A DNA stretch of 64,000 nt, from NCBI RefSeq assembly GCF_020687505.1, contig NZ_JAJEQT010000003.1; one strand, written 5' to 3'. The DNA comes from Coprococcus_C hominis (lineage in GTDB: Bacteria > Bacillota > Clostridia > Lachnospirales > Lachnospiraceae). The translations under genes were made by a program, and so were the position numbers. The notes under the pieces are model-generated. The model did no database searches, was not told the origin of the DNA, and worked only from the letters and a program-made list of their open reading frames with translations. Positions 45,814-54,464 of this stretch are shown here, piece by piece (the stretch's first letter is position 1; every line of letters starts with the position of its first letter).

Positions 45814-46488
45814 TTATTGTGCAGATTCTGTCACGGTTTCGGTCTGTTCGATGCCGGTTTCATCTATTTTGTAGGAACCGCCCTGCTCTAACAGAGCGTC
45901 TGCGTCAACTCCAAGGTCTTTTTCAGCTTTCGCAAACCATACAGGCGTCTCATCCGGATTCGCCTCGTCAGTTGGGATATTCATCGTGTTGAAAATATAT
46001 TTTCCCTCTGCATTGAAGATATACTCTGCCCAGCCGTAGCTTTCCACGGTTCCGCCTGCGATGAGCACATGCTTATTTCCTTCGGAATCGGTGTAATCCT
46101 TCCGGAAATAGTCTGTGTCGCTGCACTGATCGGTGATGTCTGTTTTCTCATCATTCAGATTTAGATACAGGCGTCCGTTCTCGGCAGTCGTGTAAGAAAG
46201 ATCTCCTGTTTTTTCGATGGTAAATGTAACCGAGTTGTCGTCCTCGGAGATCTCCACATTCGAGCCATCTGCCATAACAATGATTGTGTGCACAAGAGAT
46301 TTCCCGGTCGCCGCGTAACATATGCCGTTCGATGCGGCAAACATCATGACCAGACATGCAGCAGTGTAGCACATGCGCCGAACCACACGGGTTGTCCGGC
46401 TGCGCCGGATGGATGCCGGGTTTAAGTTGATTTCTGCGTCGGTCGTCAGGCAGTCAAATGCCTGCTTATATTTTTCATGATTCGTCAT
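45814..46488 (-). CDS. Probable anti-sigma factor partner of the ECF sigma factor
   Basis: A 224-residue protein with a ~40-residue cytoplasmic N-terminus, one membrane helix (about residues 36-58) and an extracellular domain of unknown fold ending in an acidic tail. ATG 46488 is chosen for the AGGAGG site before it, and it overlaps the end of the sigma-factor gene by 14 bp. Position, coupling and topology fit an anti-sigma factor that holds the sigma factor at the membrane. No zinc-binding ASD motif is visible. Confidence 0.65.
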   Translation of the reverse strand: MTNHEKYKQAFDCLTTDAEINLNPASIRRSRTTRVVRRMCYTAACLVMMFAASNGICYAATGKSLVHTIIVMADGSNVEISEDDNSVTFTIEKTGDLSYTTAENGRLYLNLNDEKTDITDQCSDTDYFRKDYTDSEGNKHVLIAGGTVESYGWAEYIFNAEGKYIFNTMNIPTDEANPDETPVWFAKAEKDLGVDADALLEQGGSYKIDETGIEQTETVTESAQ

Positions 46489-46960
46489 AGTTCCAATCCT
46501 CCTTGATTTCTTCTCGAAGAGCGGCGCGTCCACGGTTTAAGCGAACCTTGACGTTGCTCTCGCTTACATGCAGTATTTCTGCGATTTCCTTGATCGTGTA
46601 ATCTTCATAATAGAAGAGATGAATGACGGTGCGCTGTTTCTCCGGGAGCCGCAGCACTGCCTCGAACAGGGTACTGCTTTCAGTATCTGGGAAATCCAGC
46701 TCCTCCATATAGCTTTCTAAGGATTGCCGGTGTTTCCGCCAGAAGGCGCGAACGATATTCCTGGATTTGTTGATTGCAACCCGCATCAGCCATGCACGGA
46801 TATGGGTTTCGTCTTCAAATTCTTTCTTCAGAATATGATATTGCAGGAAGGTGTCCTGCACGACATCTTCTGCGTCTTCGCGGTTCTGACAGATACTGAA
46901 TGCAATCCGGTATAAATGATTCTGATAGCGTTCCATCAGTATCCGTATTGGTATCTTCAT
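46475..46960 (-). CDS. ECF-type RNA polymerase sigma factor
   Basis: A 161-residue sigma-70 family factor with only regions 2 and 4. Region 2 includes ICQNREDAEDVVQDTFLQYH and RAWLMRVAINKSRN; region 4 includes LPEKQRTVIHLFYYEDYTIKEIAEIL and a VSESNVKVRLNRGRAALRE helix-turn-helix. ATG 46960 follows GGAGG; a longer in-frame start would add twelve residues. It is translationally coupled to the downstream membrane protein, its likely anti-sigma factor. Target promoters cannot be told from the window. Confidence 0.92.
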   Translation of the reverse strand: MKIPIRILMERYQNHLYRIAFSICQNREDAEDVVQDTFLQYHILKKEFEDETHIRAWLMRVAINKSRNIVRAFWRKHRQSLESYMEELDFPDTESSTLFEAVLRLPEKQRTVIHLFYYEDYTIKEIAEILHVSESNVKVRLNRGRAALREEIKEDWNYDES

Positions 46961-47036
46961 AGTCACATCCTCCGTCTGTTTCAAAAGGCCTTTCACAGAT
47001 TATACACGTGGGCGGACGAAAAGGTTACAAAAACTT

Positions 47037-47065
47037 GACATTTTTAAATAATCGTGGTTTAATCT
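47037..47065 (+). promoter_or_regulatory. Sigma-A promoter of the ABC importer operon
   Basis: Consensus TTGACA (47037-47042) and TTTAAT (47060-47065) are 17 bp apart, 110 bp ahead of the start codon. The leader holds a hairpin, GATATGC (47132-47138) with GCATATC (47150-47156), just before the ribosome binding site. No T-box is seen. Confidence 0.75.
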
Positions 47066-47175
47066 GTTACTGTAATACTTTATTACACTAAATCATTAAC
47101 CCGTTAGAGCAATAAATGAGTAAAGAAAATGGATATGCAGCGAAGACATGCATATCGTCGAGGAGGAAGAGAATC

Positions 47176-48144
47176 ATGAGAAAATTAAAGAAATTACTTG
47201 CAGTTGCATCTGTTGCTGCAATGACACTTTCCCTTTGCGCCTGTGGCGGCAAGAAGGATGATACTTATACGGTAGGTATCTGTCAGTTAGTACAGCATGA
47301 GGCACTCGATGCCGCAACAAAGGGCTTTAAGGATGCTTTGGTAGAAGAGTTTGGTGAAGACGGAATCAAGTTTGATGAGCAGAACGCACAGGGTGATGCT
47401 AATACATGTGCGACGATCATCAATGGTTTTGTGAGCAGCGATGTAGATCTGATCCTTGCAAATGCAACGCCTGCATTACAGGCAGCCGCAGCCGGTACAG
47501 ACACGATTCCGATTCTTGGTACATCTGTAACAGAATATGGTGTTGCACTCGAGCTTTCTGATTTCAATGGTACCGTTGGTAGAAATATTTCTGGTACATC
47601 TGACCTTGCACCACTGGAGAGTCAGGCAGATATGATCAAGGAGCTGTTCCCAGATGCAAAGACAGTCGGACTTCTGTACTGTTCAGCAGAGGCAAACTCC
47701 CAGTATCAGGTAGATACAGTCAAGGCAGCTCTGGAGAAGCTTGGATATACATGTGAGTATTATTCATTCTCCGATTCCAATGACCTTTCAACAGTCACAA
47801 CATCTGCAGCCAATGCAAGTGATGTGATCTACGTTCCAACAGATAACACAGTCGCAGCTAATACAGAGATCATCAAGAATATCTGTATGCCAGCAAAGAC
47901 TCCTGTAGTTGCCGGCGAGGAAGGTATCTGTAAGGGTTGTGGTGTTGCAACACTTTCTATCAGCTACTATGATCTGGGTGTCGCAACTGGTAAGATGGCA
48001 GCCAAGATCCTGAAGGGTGAGTCTAAGGTAGAAGAGATGCCAATCGAGTATGCACCACAGTTTACAAAGAAGTACAACAAGGATATCTGTGACGAACTCG
48101 GTATCAGCGTACCAGATGATTACGAAGCAATCACAAACGAGTAA
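47176..48144 (+). CDS. Substrate-binding lipoprotein of an ABC importer (PF04392/TrpX type)
   Basis: A 322-residue extracellular binding protein. The signal peptide ends in the lipobox LCAC, giving a lipid-anchored Cys near residue 20. The mature part has the two-lobe pattern of the ABC_sub_bind family (YTVGICQLVQHEALDAATKGF, ILANATPALQAA, GLLYCSAEANS, VYVPTDNTVAAN-like). Relatives in some Firmicutes (TrpX) are linked to tryptophan or related amino acids, but the ligand here is not determinable. ATG 47176 follows GAGGAGG. Permease and ATPase genes follow. Confidence 0.88.
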   Translation: MRKLKKLLAVASVAAMTLSLCACGGKKDDTYTVGICQLVQHEALDAATKGFKDALVEEFGEDGIKFDEQNAQGDANTCATIINGFVSSDVDLILANATPALQAAAAGTDTIPILGTSVTEYGVALELSDFNGTVGRNISGTSDLAPLESQADMIKELFPDAKTVGLLYCSAEANSQYQVDTVKAALEKLGYTCEYYSFSDSNDLSTVTTSAANASDVIYVPTDNTVAANTEIIKNICMPAKTPVVAGEEGICKGCGVATLSISYYDLGVATGKMAAKILKGESKVEEMPIEYAPQFTKKYNKDICDELGISVPDDYEAITNE

Positions 48145-48206
48145 TCGAAAAGAATAGCGAAAACAAGCGTATTTACTTGATTTTTGTTGTATTATTATAG
48201 TATAGT

Positions 48207-48237
48207 AGTCGGGTAGAGTTTTTCTACCCGACTTTTG
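48207..48237 (+). terminator. Intra-operon terminator or attenuator
   Basis: AGTCGGGTAG (48207-48216) pairs with CTACCCGACT (48224-48233) and TTTTG follows. It lies between the binding-protein gene and the permease gene, and probably makes the binding protein more abundant than the membrane parts. Confidence 0.7.
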
Positions 48238-48265
48238 TTAATGAAGAAATAAAGGAGAGAAAGAA

Positions 48266-49201
48266 ATGGATGTAAGTGCTTTATTCAATGCCATGCCAGG
48301 CGCGATTGCCCAGGGTCTGATCTGGGGTATTATGGCGATTGGCGTGTACATTACGTTCCGGATTCTGGACATCGCCGATTTGTCCGTCGATGGAACGATG
48401 TGTACCGGCGCAGCCGTATGTATTATGTTGATGCAGAAAGGGTATCATGTAGCAGCCGCGATGGCGATCGCGACACTTGCCGGTATGCTCGTGGGACTTG
48501 TAACCGGTTTGTTTCACACGACGATGGGAATTCCGGCGATCTTAGCAGGTATTCTGACACAGCTTGGTCTGTGGGGAGTGAACCTGAAGATCATGGGAAA
48601 GGCAAATCAGCCGATCAATGTGGACAAATATGATCTGGCAGTTTCTCTGCGTTACATAAAGAGGGTTGCATTCTATAAGAATTCCATTTTTGTCGTATTT
48701 CTATTTATGATTGTTGTCATCGGAATTTTGTACTGGTTCTTCGGTACAGAGCTTGGTAGTTCGCTTCGTGCAACGGGTTGTAATGAGAATATGGCACGTG
48801 CGCAGGGTATTAACACGAACTTCAACAAGGTACTCGGATTGATGATCTCGAATGGTCTGGTTGCATTTGCAAGTGCATGTCTTGGACAGTATCAGGGATT
48901 TGCAGATATCAATATGGGTAAAGGTGCGATCGTAATCGGTCTGGCATCGGTTATCATCGGTGAGGCAATATTCAGCCGTATCTTCAAGAACTTCGCATTG
49001 AAGCTTCTGTCGGTTGGTATCGGTGGAGTGATTTATTTCATCGTATTGCAGATCGTTATCTGGCTCGGCGTCGATACGGATTTGTTGAAGCTGTTCCAGG
49101 CTTTGATCGTAGCAGTATTCCTTGCAGTGCCTTATTGGAAGGGAAAACATTTCAACAAGGGTAAGAAGCTTGCGGCAACCGCAGAGAAGAAGGAGGCGTA
49201 A
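48266..49201 (+). CDS. ABC importer permease (TrpY-like)
   Basis: A 311-residue membrane protein with about eight to nine transmembrane helices, of the branched-chain/ribose-type permease family (BPD_transp_2). The segment GSSLRATGCNENMARAQGIN is the typical cytoplasmic coupling loop. A short Lys-rich tail follows the last helix. It sits between the binding-protein and ATPase genes, with GGAGAGAAAG before the start. It should form the import channel for the ligand captured by the upstream lipoprotein. Confidence 0.9.
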   Translation: MDVSALFNAMPGAIAQGLIWGIMAIGVYITFRILDIADLSVDGTMCTGAAVCIMLMQKGYHVAAAMAIATLAGMLVGLVTGLFHTTMGIPAILAGILTQLGLWGVNLKIMGKANQPINVDKYDLAVSLRYIKRVAFYKNSIFVVFLFMIVVIGILYWFFGTELGSSLRATGCNENMARAQGINTNFNKVLGLMISNGLVAFASACLGQYQGFADINMGKGAIVIGLASVIIGEAIFSRIFKNFALKLLSVGIGGVIYFIVLQIVIWLGVDTDLLKLFQALIVAVFLAVPYWKGKHFNKGKKLAATAEKKEA

Positions 49202-49206
49202 ATACT

Positions 49207-50001
49207 ATGTTAGAGCTGAAGAATATTTATAAGACCTTCAATGCGGGAACGGTCAATGAGAAAATGGCATTAAGAGGACTGAATCTGACGCTGGAGGATG
49301 GCGATTTCGTAACCGTCATCGGTGGAAACGGGGCCGGTAAGTCTACGATGTTAAATGCAATCGCCGGTGTATGGCCGGTCGATCAGGGACAGATCCTGAT
49401 TGGGGATGCCGATGTAACAAAGCTTCCGGAATATAAGCGTGCCAAATATCTCGGCCGTGTGTTCCAGGATCCAATGACCGGAACAGCAGCGACAATGGAG
49501 ATTCAGGAGAATCTGGCACTGGCACTCCGCCGGGGAGACAGCCGTACTTTGAAAGCCGGAATCACGAAGAAGGAGCATGCAAAGTATCGTGAGATGCTGG
49601 CTACACTGGGACTTGGTTTGGAAGACCGTATGACATCGAAGGTAGGACTTCTGTCCGGTGGTCAGAGACAGGCACTCACACTGCTGATGGCAACCCTGAA
49701 GAAGCCGAAGCTCCTGCTCCTCGATGAGCATACAGCCGCTCTTGATCCGAAGACTGCGGCGAAGGTATTGCAGACGACCGATATGATCGTCAACCGCGAT
49801 AATCTGACCACGTTGATGATCACACATAATATGAAGGATGCAATCGCACACGGAAACCGGCTGATCATGATGATGGATGGCAATATCATTCTCGATATCC
49901 GTGGTGAAGAGAAGAAGAAGCTGACCGTTGCAGATCTGCTTCACAAGTTTGAAGAGGCAAGCGGCGAAGAATTCGCGAACGATAAGGCGATTCTTGGCTA
50001 G
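49207..50001 (+). CDS. ABC importer ATP-binding protein (TrpZ-like)
   Basis: A 264-residue ABC ATPase. Walker A is GGNGAGKST near residue 40. The signature motif is LLSGGQRQAL, Walker B is LLLLDEHTAALD, and the switch histidine is in MITHNM. It energises the permease encoded 5 bp upstream. Walker B ends in DEH rather than DEP, a common variant in this transporter family. Confidence 0.94.
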   Translation: MLELKNIYKTFNAGTVNEKMALRGLNLTLEDGDFVTVIGGNGAGKSTMLNAIAGVWPVDQGQILIGDADVTKLPEYKRAKYLGRVFQDPMTGTAATMEIQENLALALRRGDSRTLKAGITKKEHAKYREMLATLGLGLEDRMTSKVGLLSGGQRQALTLLMATLKKPKLLLLDEHTAALDPKTAAKVLQTTDMIVNRDNLTTLMITHNMKDAIAHGNRLIMMMDGNIILDIRGEEKKKLTVADLLHKFEEASGEEFANDKAILG

Positions 50002-50088
50002 TTGAACGTGACAGAACGATTGCGGGTGAGCGACGTGGATGCTGTGCAGGTCATCATGGTTATGCGTGGTGACAGGTAAGATAGAATT

Positions 50089-50847
50089 ATGAATGAAGAA
50101 CAGGTATTGATTGCGCGTTTGCAGGACCTGGCGAAGCGCGCATACAGGCAAAATATTTATACATACACCGGATTCCTGACACCTGCAGAGCTTGCAGTGG
50201 TCTATGAGAAGCAGGCGGATTTCTCCTTTGTGGGGATGACCTGCTTCGGCGGAACGCCGGAGTGCGAACGGCAGATGGTGCAGTTTGGCTCGGAAGAATT
50301 GTTTGGGTATGCGGGCGTGTTCCCCATCTCGATTATTCTGGTAGAACCATTACTGGACAAATTCGCTGAGGATCTGAGTCATCGCGATTTTCTCGGCGCG
50401 CTTATGAATCTGGGGATTGAACGGTCTGTGCTCGGTGACATTCTGGTAAAGGATGGAAAGCGGGCATATATTTTCTGTCAGGAGAATATCGCTGCATATA
50501 TTATGGAGCAACTGACAAAGATAAAACATACGAACGTGAAAACCTCTCTCGTGGAGGGTGAGATCGAGGATCTGAAGCCTGTACTTGAGGATATACACGT
50601 GATCGTCAGTGCACCGAGGTTTGATGCCATCGTTGCAGCCGTCACGAAATGCTCCCGCAACGAGACGCTGGATATATTCCGGGCGAAGAAAGTCACACGG
50701 AACGGCAGAATTGAGGAACGCAACAGTCTGGTCTTAAAAGATGGCGATAGTTTCTCGGTCCGCGGGTACGGAAAGTTCCGGTATTGCGGTGCCGGAAGTG
50801 AGACGCGAAAGGGCAGAGTGAATATTTATTTAAAGAAATATATTTAG
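50089..50847 (+). CDS. YlmH-like S4-domain RNA-binding protein
   Basis: A 252-residue protein. The N-terminal two thirds contain the segment FVGMTCFGGTPECERQMVQFG and match the YlmH group. An S4 RNA-binding domain occupies about residues 180-250, with SRNETLDIFRAKKVTRNGR and the closing strand. YlmH-type proteins act in ribosome quality control or, in other species, in cell-division gene clusters. No division genes are nearby. An 87-bp gap separates it from the ABC operon. Confidence 0.85.
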   Translation: MNEEQVLIARLQDLAKRAYRQNIYTYTGFLTPAELAVVYEKQADFSFVGMTCFGGTPECERQMVQFGSEELFGYAGVFPISIILVEPLLDKFAEDLSHRDFLGALMNLGIERSVLGDILVKDGKRAYIFCQENIAAYIMEQLTKIKHTNVKTSLVEGEIEDLKPVLEDIHVIVSAPRFDAIVAAVTKCSRNETLDIFRAKKVTRNGRIEERNSLVLKDGDSFSVRGYGKFRYCGAGSETRKGRVNIYLKKYI

Positions 50848-50933
50848 GGGTTTCCGAATTGGAAAAGTCGTGATAAAATATGTGACAGTGAGGCTTTTGC
50901 CATGAAAAAGGGAGACAATGAGGCGAGAAGGAT

Positions 50934-51875
50934 ATGATCAGTAAGTACATTACAGAGAATGGAAAATTCAGACAGATTGATGAGTTTATGCCTGGTACAT
51001 GGATCAATCTGACAGCGCCGACGCAGGACGAGAGTCTCGAGATTGCAAGAAGATATAATGTGGATCTCGCAGATATCCGGGCTGCACTGGACGATGAGGA
51101 GTCATCCCGTGTGGATGTCAACGATGATTATGTTTTGATATTATTCGATATTCCTTCGGTTGAGATCCGGCACAACCAGGAGGCATATACAACCATCCCG
51201 CTGGGGGTTGTATGGACGGACGATGCAATTATCACGGTGTGTTCGGCGGAGACACCGGTGCTCAAGCATTTTATTGTCAATAATATACGAGATTTTACCA
51301 CGAAGAAGCAGGTGCGTTTTACCTATCAGATTATGTACCGGACGAGCATGTTATATCAGTCGTATCTTCGGATTATTGACCGGCGCAGACTTGAGATGGA
51401 GGAACGTATGGGAGGCGCAACGGAGGATGCCGATATCGTCAACCTGCATGAGATGGAATCCAACCTGGTGTATTTTGATACATCATTGCGTGCGAACCGG
51501 ATGGTCGTGGACCGTCTGACACGGTATAGCGGAATCCGGAAATTCCCGGAGGATCAGGAATTGCTGGATGATGTGATTGTCGAGAATCTGCAGGCGATAG
51601 AGATGACGCAGATCTACCGGGATATCTTAAAGGGTACACGGGAATTGATGTCAACATTCATTGATAACCGTCTGAACAACATCATGAAGCTGTTGGCTGC
51701 GATTACGATCGTCATGTCCATACCGACGATTATATCGGGATTATATGGTATGAATGTAAATGGCAACGGTATGCCGTTTTCAAAGGAACCATGGGGATTT
51801 ATGATTATATGTGTGCTTACACTTGTCATCTGTATTGTAGTGACAATTGTGCTGCGAAAGAAGAAGATGTTGTGA
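50934..51875 (+). CDS. corA: CorA-family divalent cation transporter
   Basis: A 313-residue Mg2+/Co2+ channel protein. The large N-terminal cytoplasmic domain and stalk helix are followed by two C-terminal membrane helices (about residues 250-272 and 282-306). The family signature GMN is present as LYGMNVNGNGMPF at the end of the first membrane helix. The positively charged tail KKKML follows. Monocistronic as far as visible. A cobalt link to the cobalamin operon 7 kb away is conceivable but not supported by position. Confidence 0.93.
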   Translation: MISKYITENGKFRQIDEFMPGTWINLTAPTQDESLEIARRYNVDLADIRAALDDEESSRVDVNDDYVLILFDIPSVEIRHNQEAYTTIPLGVVWTDDAIITVCSAETPVLKHFIVNNIRDFTTKKQVRFTYQIMYRTSMLYQSYLRIIDRRRLEMEERMGGATEDADIVNLHEMESNLVYFDTSLRANRMVVDRLTRYSGIRKFPEDQELLDDVIVENLQAIEMTQIYRDILKGTRELMSTFIDNRLNNIMKLLAAITIVMSIPTIISGLYGMNVNGNGMPFSKEPWGFMIICVLTLVICIVVTIVLRKKKML

Positions 51876-51942
51876 TAGCTCCAGGTTGCAGGCAGACACA
51901 GAACTATGCAGGATGGCATGGGGATATAGGGGTTGAGGTAGA

Positions 51943-52677
51943 TTGAAAAATTTGAGATTTAAATTCGTTGTTGCAACGAGTCCGTTGTTCGTTGCCACGC
52001 ATATTCCGCGTGCGAATTATATGATAAAACACAAAGAAAAATACACCGAACAGCAGCGGTATGATTTTGCGATGAAGATCGAGAATCATATGCGCAGACG
52101 CGCCCGTACCAAGACGGATGTATTTGGCAGGGAGAATCTGCCACAGGATGGTGGCTACATCATGTATGCCAACCATCAGGGGAAATACGATGCACTTGGT
52201 ATCATGCTGGCACATCCGAAGCCATGTGCGATGTTGTGGGAAGAGAAATCCGCAGATCGTCTGGTGGCAAGACAGGTTTGTGGACTGGTGGAGGGAACCA
52301 CGATTTCCTTTGAGGATCCGAAGCAGCAGATCGGAGCACTCAAGACGATTGCCGAGCGTGTGAAGGATGGAAAACCATATTTGATTTTCCCAGAGGGCGG
52401 TTATACGGATAATAAAAATGAGTTACAGGAATTTAAGTCCGGGTGTTTCTCGTGTTCGTTAAAATCCAAGACACCAATGGTTCCAGTTGTGATCTACGAT
52501 TCGTGGAGGTCGATGGATACGAATACCTTTGAGAAGGTTCGGACACAGGTATATTTCCTGCCGCCAATTCCATATGAAGAATATGGAAAATTGCGGAAGT
52601 ATGATGTATGCGAATTGGTAAAGAAGAGAATTCAGGAGAAGCTTGACGAATTAAAAGAAGCAGACCCGAGGAGATGA
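51943..52677 (+). CDS. 1-acyl-glycerol-3-phosphate acyltransferase (PlsC family), copy 2
   Basis: A 244-residue acyltransferase with HX4D in NHQGKYD and FPEGG, paralogous to the protein at 36410-37126. The N-terminal hydrophobic segment is weaker than in copy 1. The start is TTG at 51943, spaced correctly from GAGGTAG, and no ATG serves better. The patatin gene begins 5 bases after its stop, so a phospholipid-synthesising and a lipid-hydrolysing enzyme are co-expressed. Confidence 0.88.
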   Translation: MKNLRFKFVVATSPLFVATHIPRANYMIKHKEKYTEQQRYDFAMKIENHMRRRARTKTDVFGRENLPQDGGYIMYANHQGKYDALGIMLAHPKPCAMLWEEKSADRLVARQVCGLVEGTTISFEDPKQQIGALKTIAERVKDGKPYLIFPEGGYTDNKNELQEFKSGCFSCSLKSKTPMVPVVIYDSWRSMDTNTFEKVRTQVYFLPPIPYEEYGKLRKYDVCELVKKRIQEKLDELKEADPRR

Positions 52678-52681
52678 AAAC

Positions 52682-53530
52682 GTGAAGACAGGTATTGTAT
52701 TAGAGGGCGGTGCGTTCCGTGGGCTTTTTACCGCGGGAGCTTTGGATTGCCTGATGGATAATCAGATAGTATTTGATTATGTGGTAGGAGTATCTGCCGG
52801 CGCTGGAAACGCGGTTAATTATCTGGCAGGGCAAAAGGGTCGTACCAAATGGACGATTACCGCAAGCGGTGAAAATGCATATTATGGTGTCAAGCAGATG
52901 CGTAAAAGCAAGAAGATGCTTGATTTAGATCGTATGGTGATGGAGTTTTCGCATAAGCAGTATCCATTTGACTTTGAGAAGTTCATTGCGTCACCATCGG
53001 AGGTAGAGCTCGTAGTGACAAACTGCGAGACTGGAAAAGCCGAATATATCGCAAAGACAGAGGATGAGAAGCGCATGCTGACGGCAGTCAAGGCATCGTG
53101 TTCAGTTCCTGTGCTGTGCAATCCGGTTGAATTAGATGGATTCCATTATATGGATGGAAGTCTGGCTGATTCGATTCCGGTGAAGCGTGCATTTGAGGTT
53201 GGATGTGACCGGGTTGTCTGTATTTTGACAAGAAAGCCAGAGGAAGCACCGACAAACTATGGAAAGATCCGCGTGCTGATGCGTACCTATAAGAAGAAAT
53301 ATCCGGCATTTTATGATACGTTGATGCGCAGACGTGAGATGTATGCGAAGCAGTTAGACAGGATCGACCGATACGAGAAGGAAGGAAAGCTTCTCGTGTT
53401 CCGTCCGGAGTTAGACAGCATCAGCAAGTTTGAGCAGGATAAAGAAAAGCAGGAAGCATTCTATCAGAATGGATATGATCTGATGGCAGCTAACCTGCAG
53501 AAGATGCAGGATTTCCTGCAGGGAAAATAA
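52682..53530 (+). CDS. Patatin-like phospholipase
   Basis: A 282-residue cytoplasmic lipid acyl hydrolase. The oxyanion hole is LEGGAFRGLF, the nucleophile Ser is in GVSAG near residue 40, and the catalytic Asp is in MDGSLADS near residue 157. The start is GTG at 52682 after GAGGAG. It follows plsC copy 2 almost directly. Its stop is the base before the end of the convergent asparaginase gene, so the two genes abut with no spacer and no separate terminator. Confidence 0.9.
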   Translation: MKTGIVLEGGAFRGLFTAGALDCLMDNQIVFDYVVGVSAGAGNAVNYLAGQKGRTKWTITASGENAYYGVKQMRKSKKMLDLDRMVMEFSHKQYPFDFEKFIASPSEVELVVTNCETGKAEYIAKTEDEKRMLTAVKASCSVPVLCNPVELDGFHYMDGSLADSIPVKRAFEVGCDRVVCILTRKPEEAPTNYGKIRVLMRTYKKKYPAFYDTLMRRREMYAKQLDRIDRYEKEGKLLVFRPELDSISKFEQDKEKQEAFYQNGYDLMAANLQKMQDFLQGK

Positions 53531-54460
53531 TCAGCGTTTTTGGCTGTGTTTGTACCACAGATACATATACGCAACAAGCGGACTGTATTCTGGAAGCGGG
53601 ATGATCCCAAGAGATTCGTATACCTCTTTGCTGTCATAATCAGTAGAATATGCAGAGATTCCGGTCAGATAGACCGGGATCTTTTTTTGTGCCGCCTGTT
53701 CGGCGAGTGCAAGCAGAGATGGATTTTTCGTATTGATCGTACCGGAGTGGTAAGCGTGGATCAACACTACGCATGCATTGTCCGGCAGATAATACTGCAT
53801 ACCCGGCATAGACTGGAAGAAGCATACTGGGCAGGATGTATCGAAGTGGACGGATGTTTGCCGCAGGTCGGAAAACTCCTGAAGGACAGGTGCAACTGCA
53901 TCCGCATATTCGTTATATGGACGTTCGTACAAGCTATCGTCAAACGGATAATGGTTGTAGATACCGAGCGCATTGTAGATCTTCGGCGTACTTCCGGTGT
54001 TACAGTAGGCGATGCCGACGGCTGTTGGCAAAGTTGGGGAAGTGATATAATCAACGGCAGCGGTAAAGTTCGTCAGTCCATTTGCACGCGGATCATCTAA
54101 GATATAATTGCTTGACACGAGCAGGATTGGAACCTTTGCATAGGCAAAGCACATACCAAGCGCCGCGGCGGTAAAAGGAAGCGTATCCGTGCCATGCGTC
54201 ACAATGATGCCGTCAATATCCTTTGCGAGCTGCTCCCGGATGCAGGAGATAAGCAGGTTCAGATGCGAACCATCCATATACTCACTCAGGGTTGTATAAG
54301 GAGCTTCCGTCTGAAAGTGCGGGATGGCTGCTCCTTTTTTCTTTTGCTCGGTCTCGTACATTGCCAGCAGTCGATATGGCATTTGTGTATCAGTGGAGAC
54401 AAAGTTCTGCTGTACAGACGAACCAATCGTGCCGCCTGTGAAGATAACTGTGATATTCAT
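53531..54460 (-). CDS. Asparaginase (type I/II fold)
   Basis: A 309-residue L-asparaginase-family protein. The first catalytic Thr is in FTGGTIGSS near residue 9; the second motif is IVTHGTDTLPF with Thr-Asp. No signal peptide, so it is cytoplasmic. ATG 54460 is used with the GGAG that overlaps the end of the kinase gene; a start at 54478 is also possible. It is the last gene of a LytTR regulator-GHKL kinase-asparaginase set on the minus strand. That is an unusual partner for a peptide-sensing type system. Confidence 0.9.
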   Translation of the reverse strand: MNITVIFTGGTIGSSVQQNFVSTDTQMPYRLLAMYETEQKKKGAAIPHFQTEAPYTTLSEYMDGSHLNLLISCIREQLAKDIDGIIVTHGTDTLPFTAAALGMCFAYAKVPILLVSSNYILDDPRANGLTNFTAAVDYITSPTLPTAVGIAYCNTGSTPKIYNALGIYNHYPFDDSLYERPYNEYADAVAPVLQEFSDLRQTSVHFDTSCPVCFFQSMPGMQYYLPDNACVVLIHAYHSGTINTKNPSLLALAEQAAQKKIPVYLTGISAYSTDYDSKEVYESLGIIPLPEYSPLVAYMYLWYKHSQKR

Positions 54461-54464
54461 AAAA

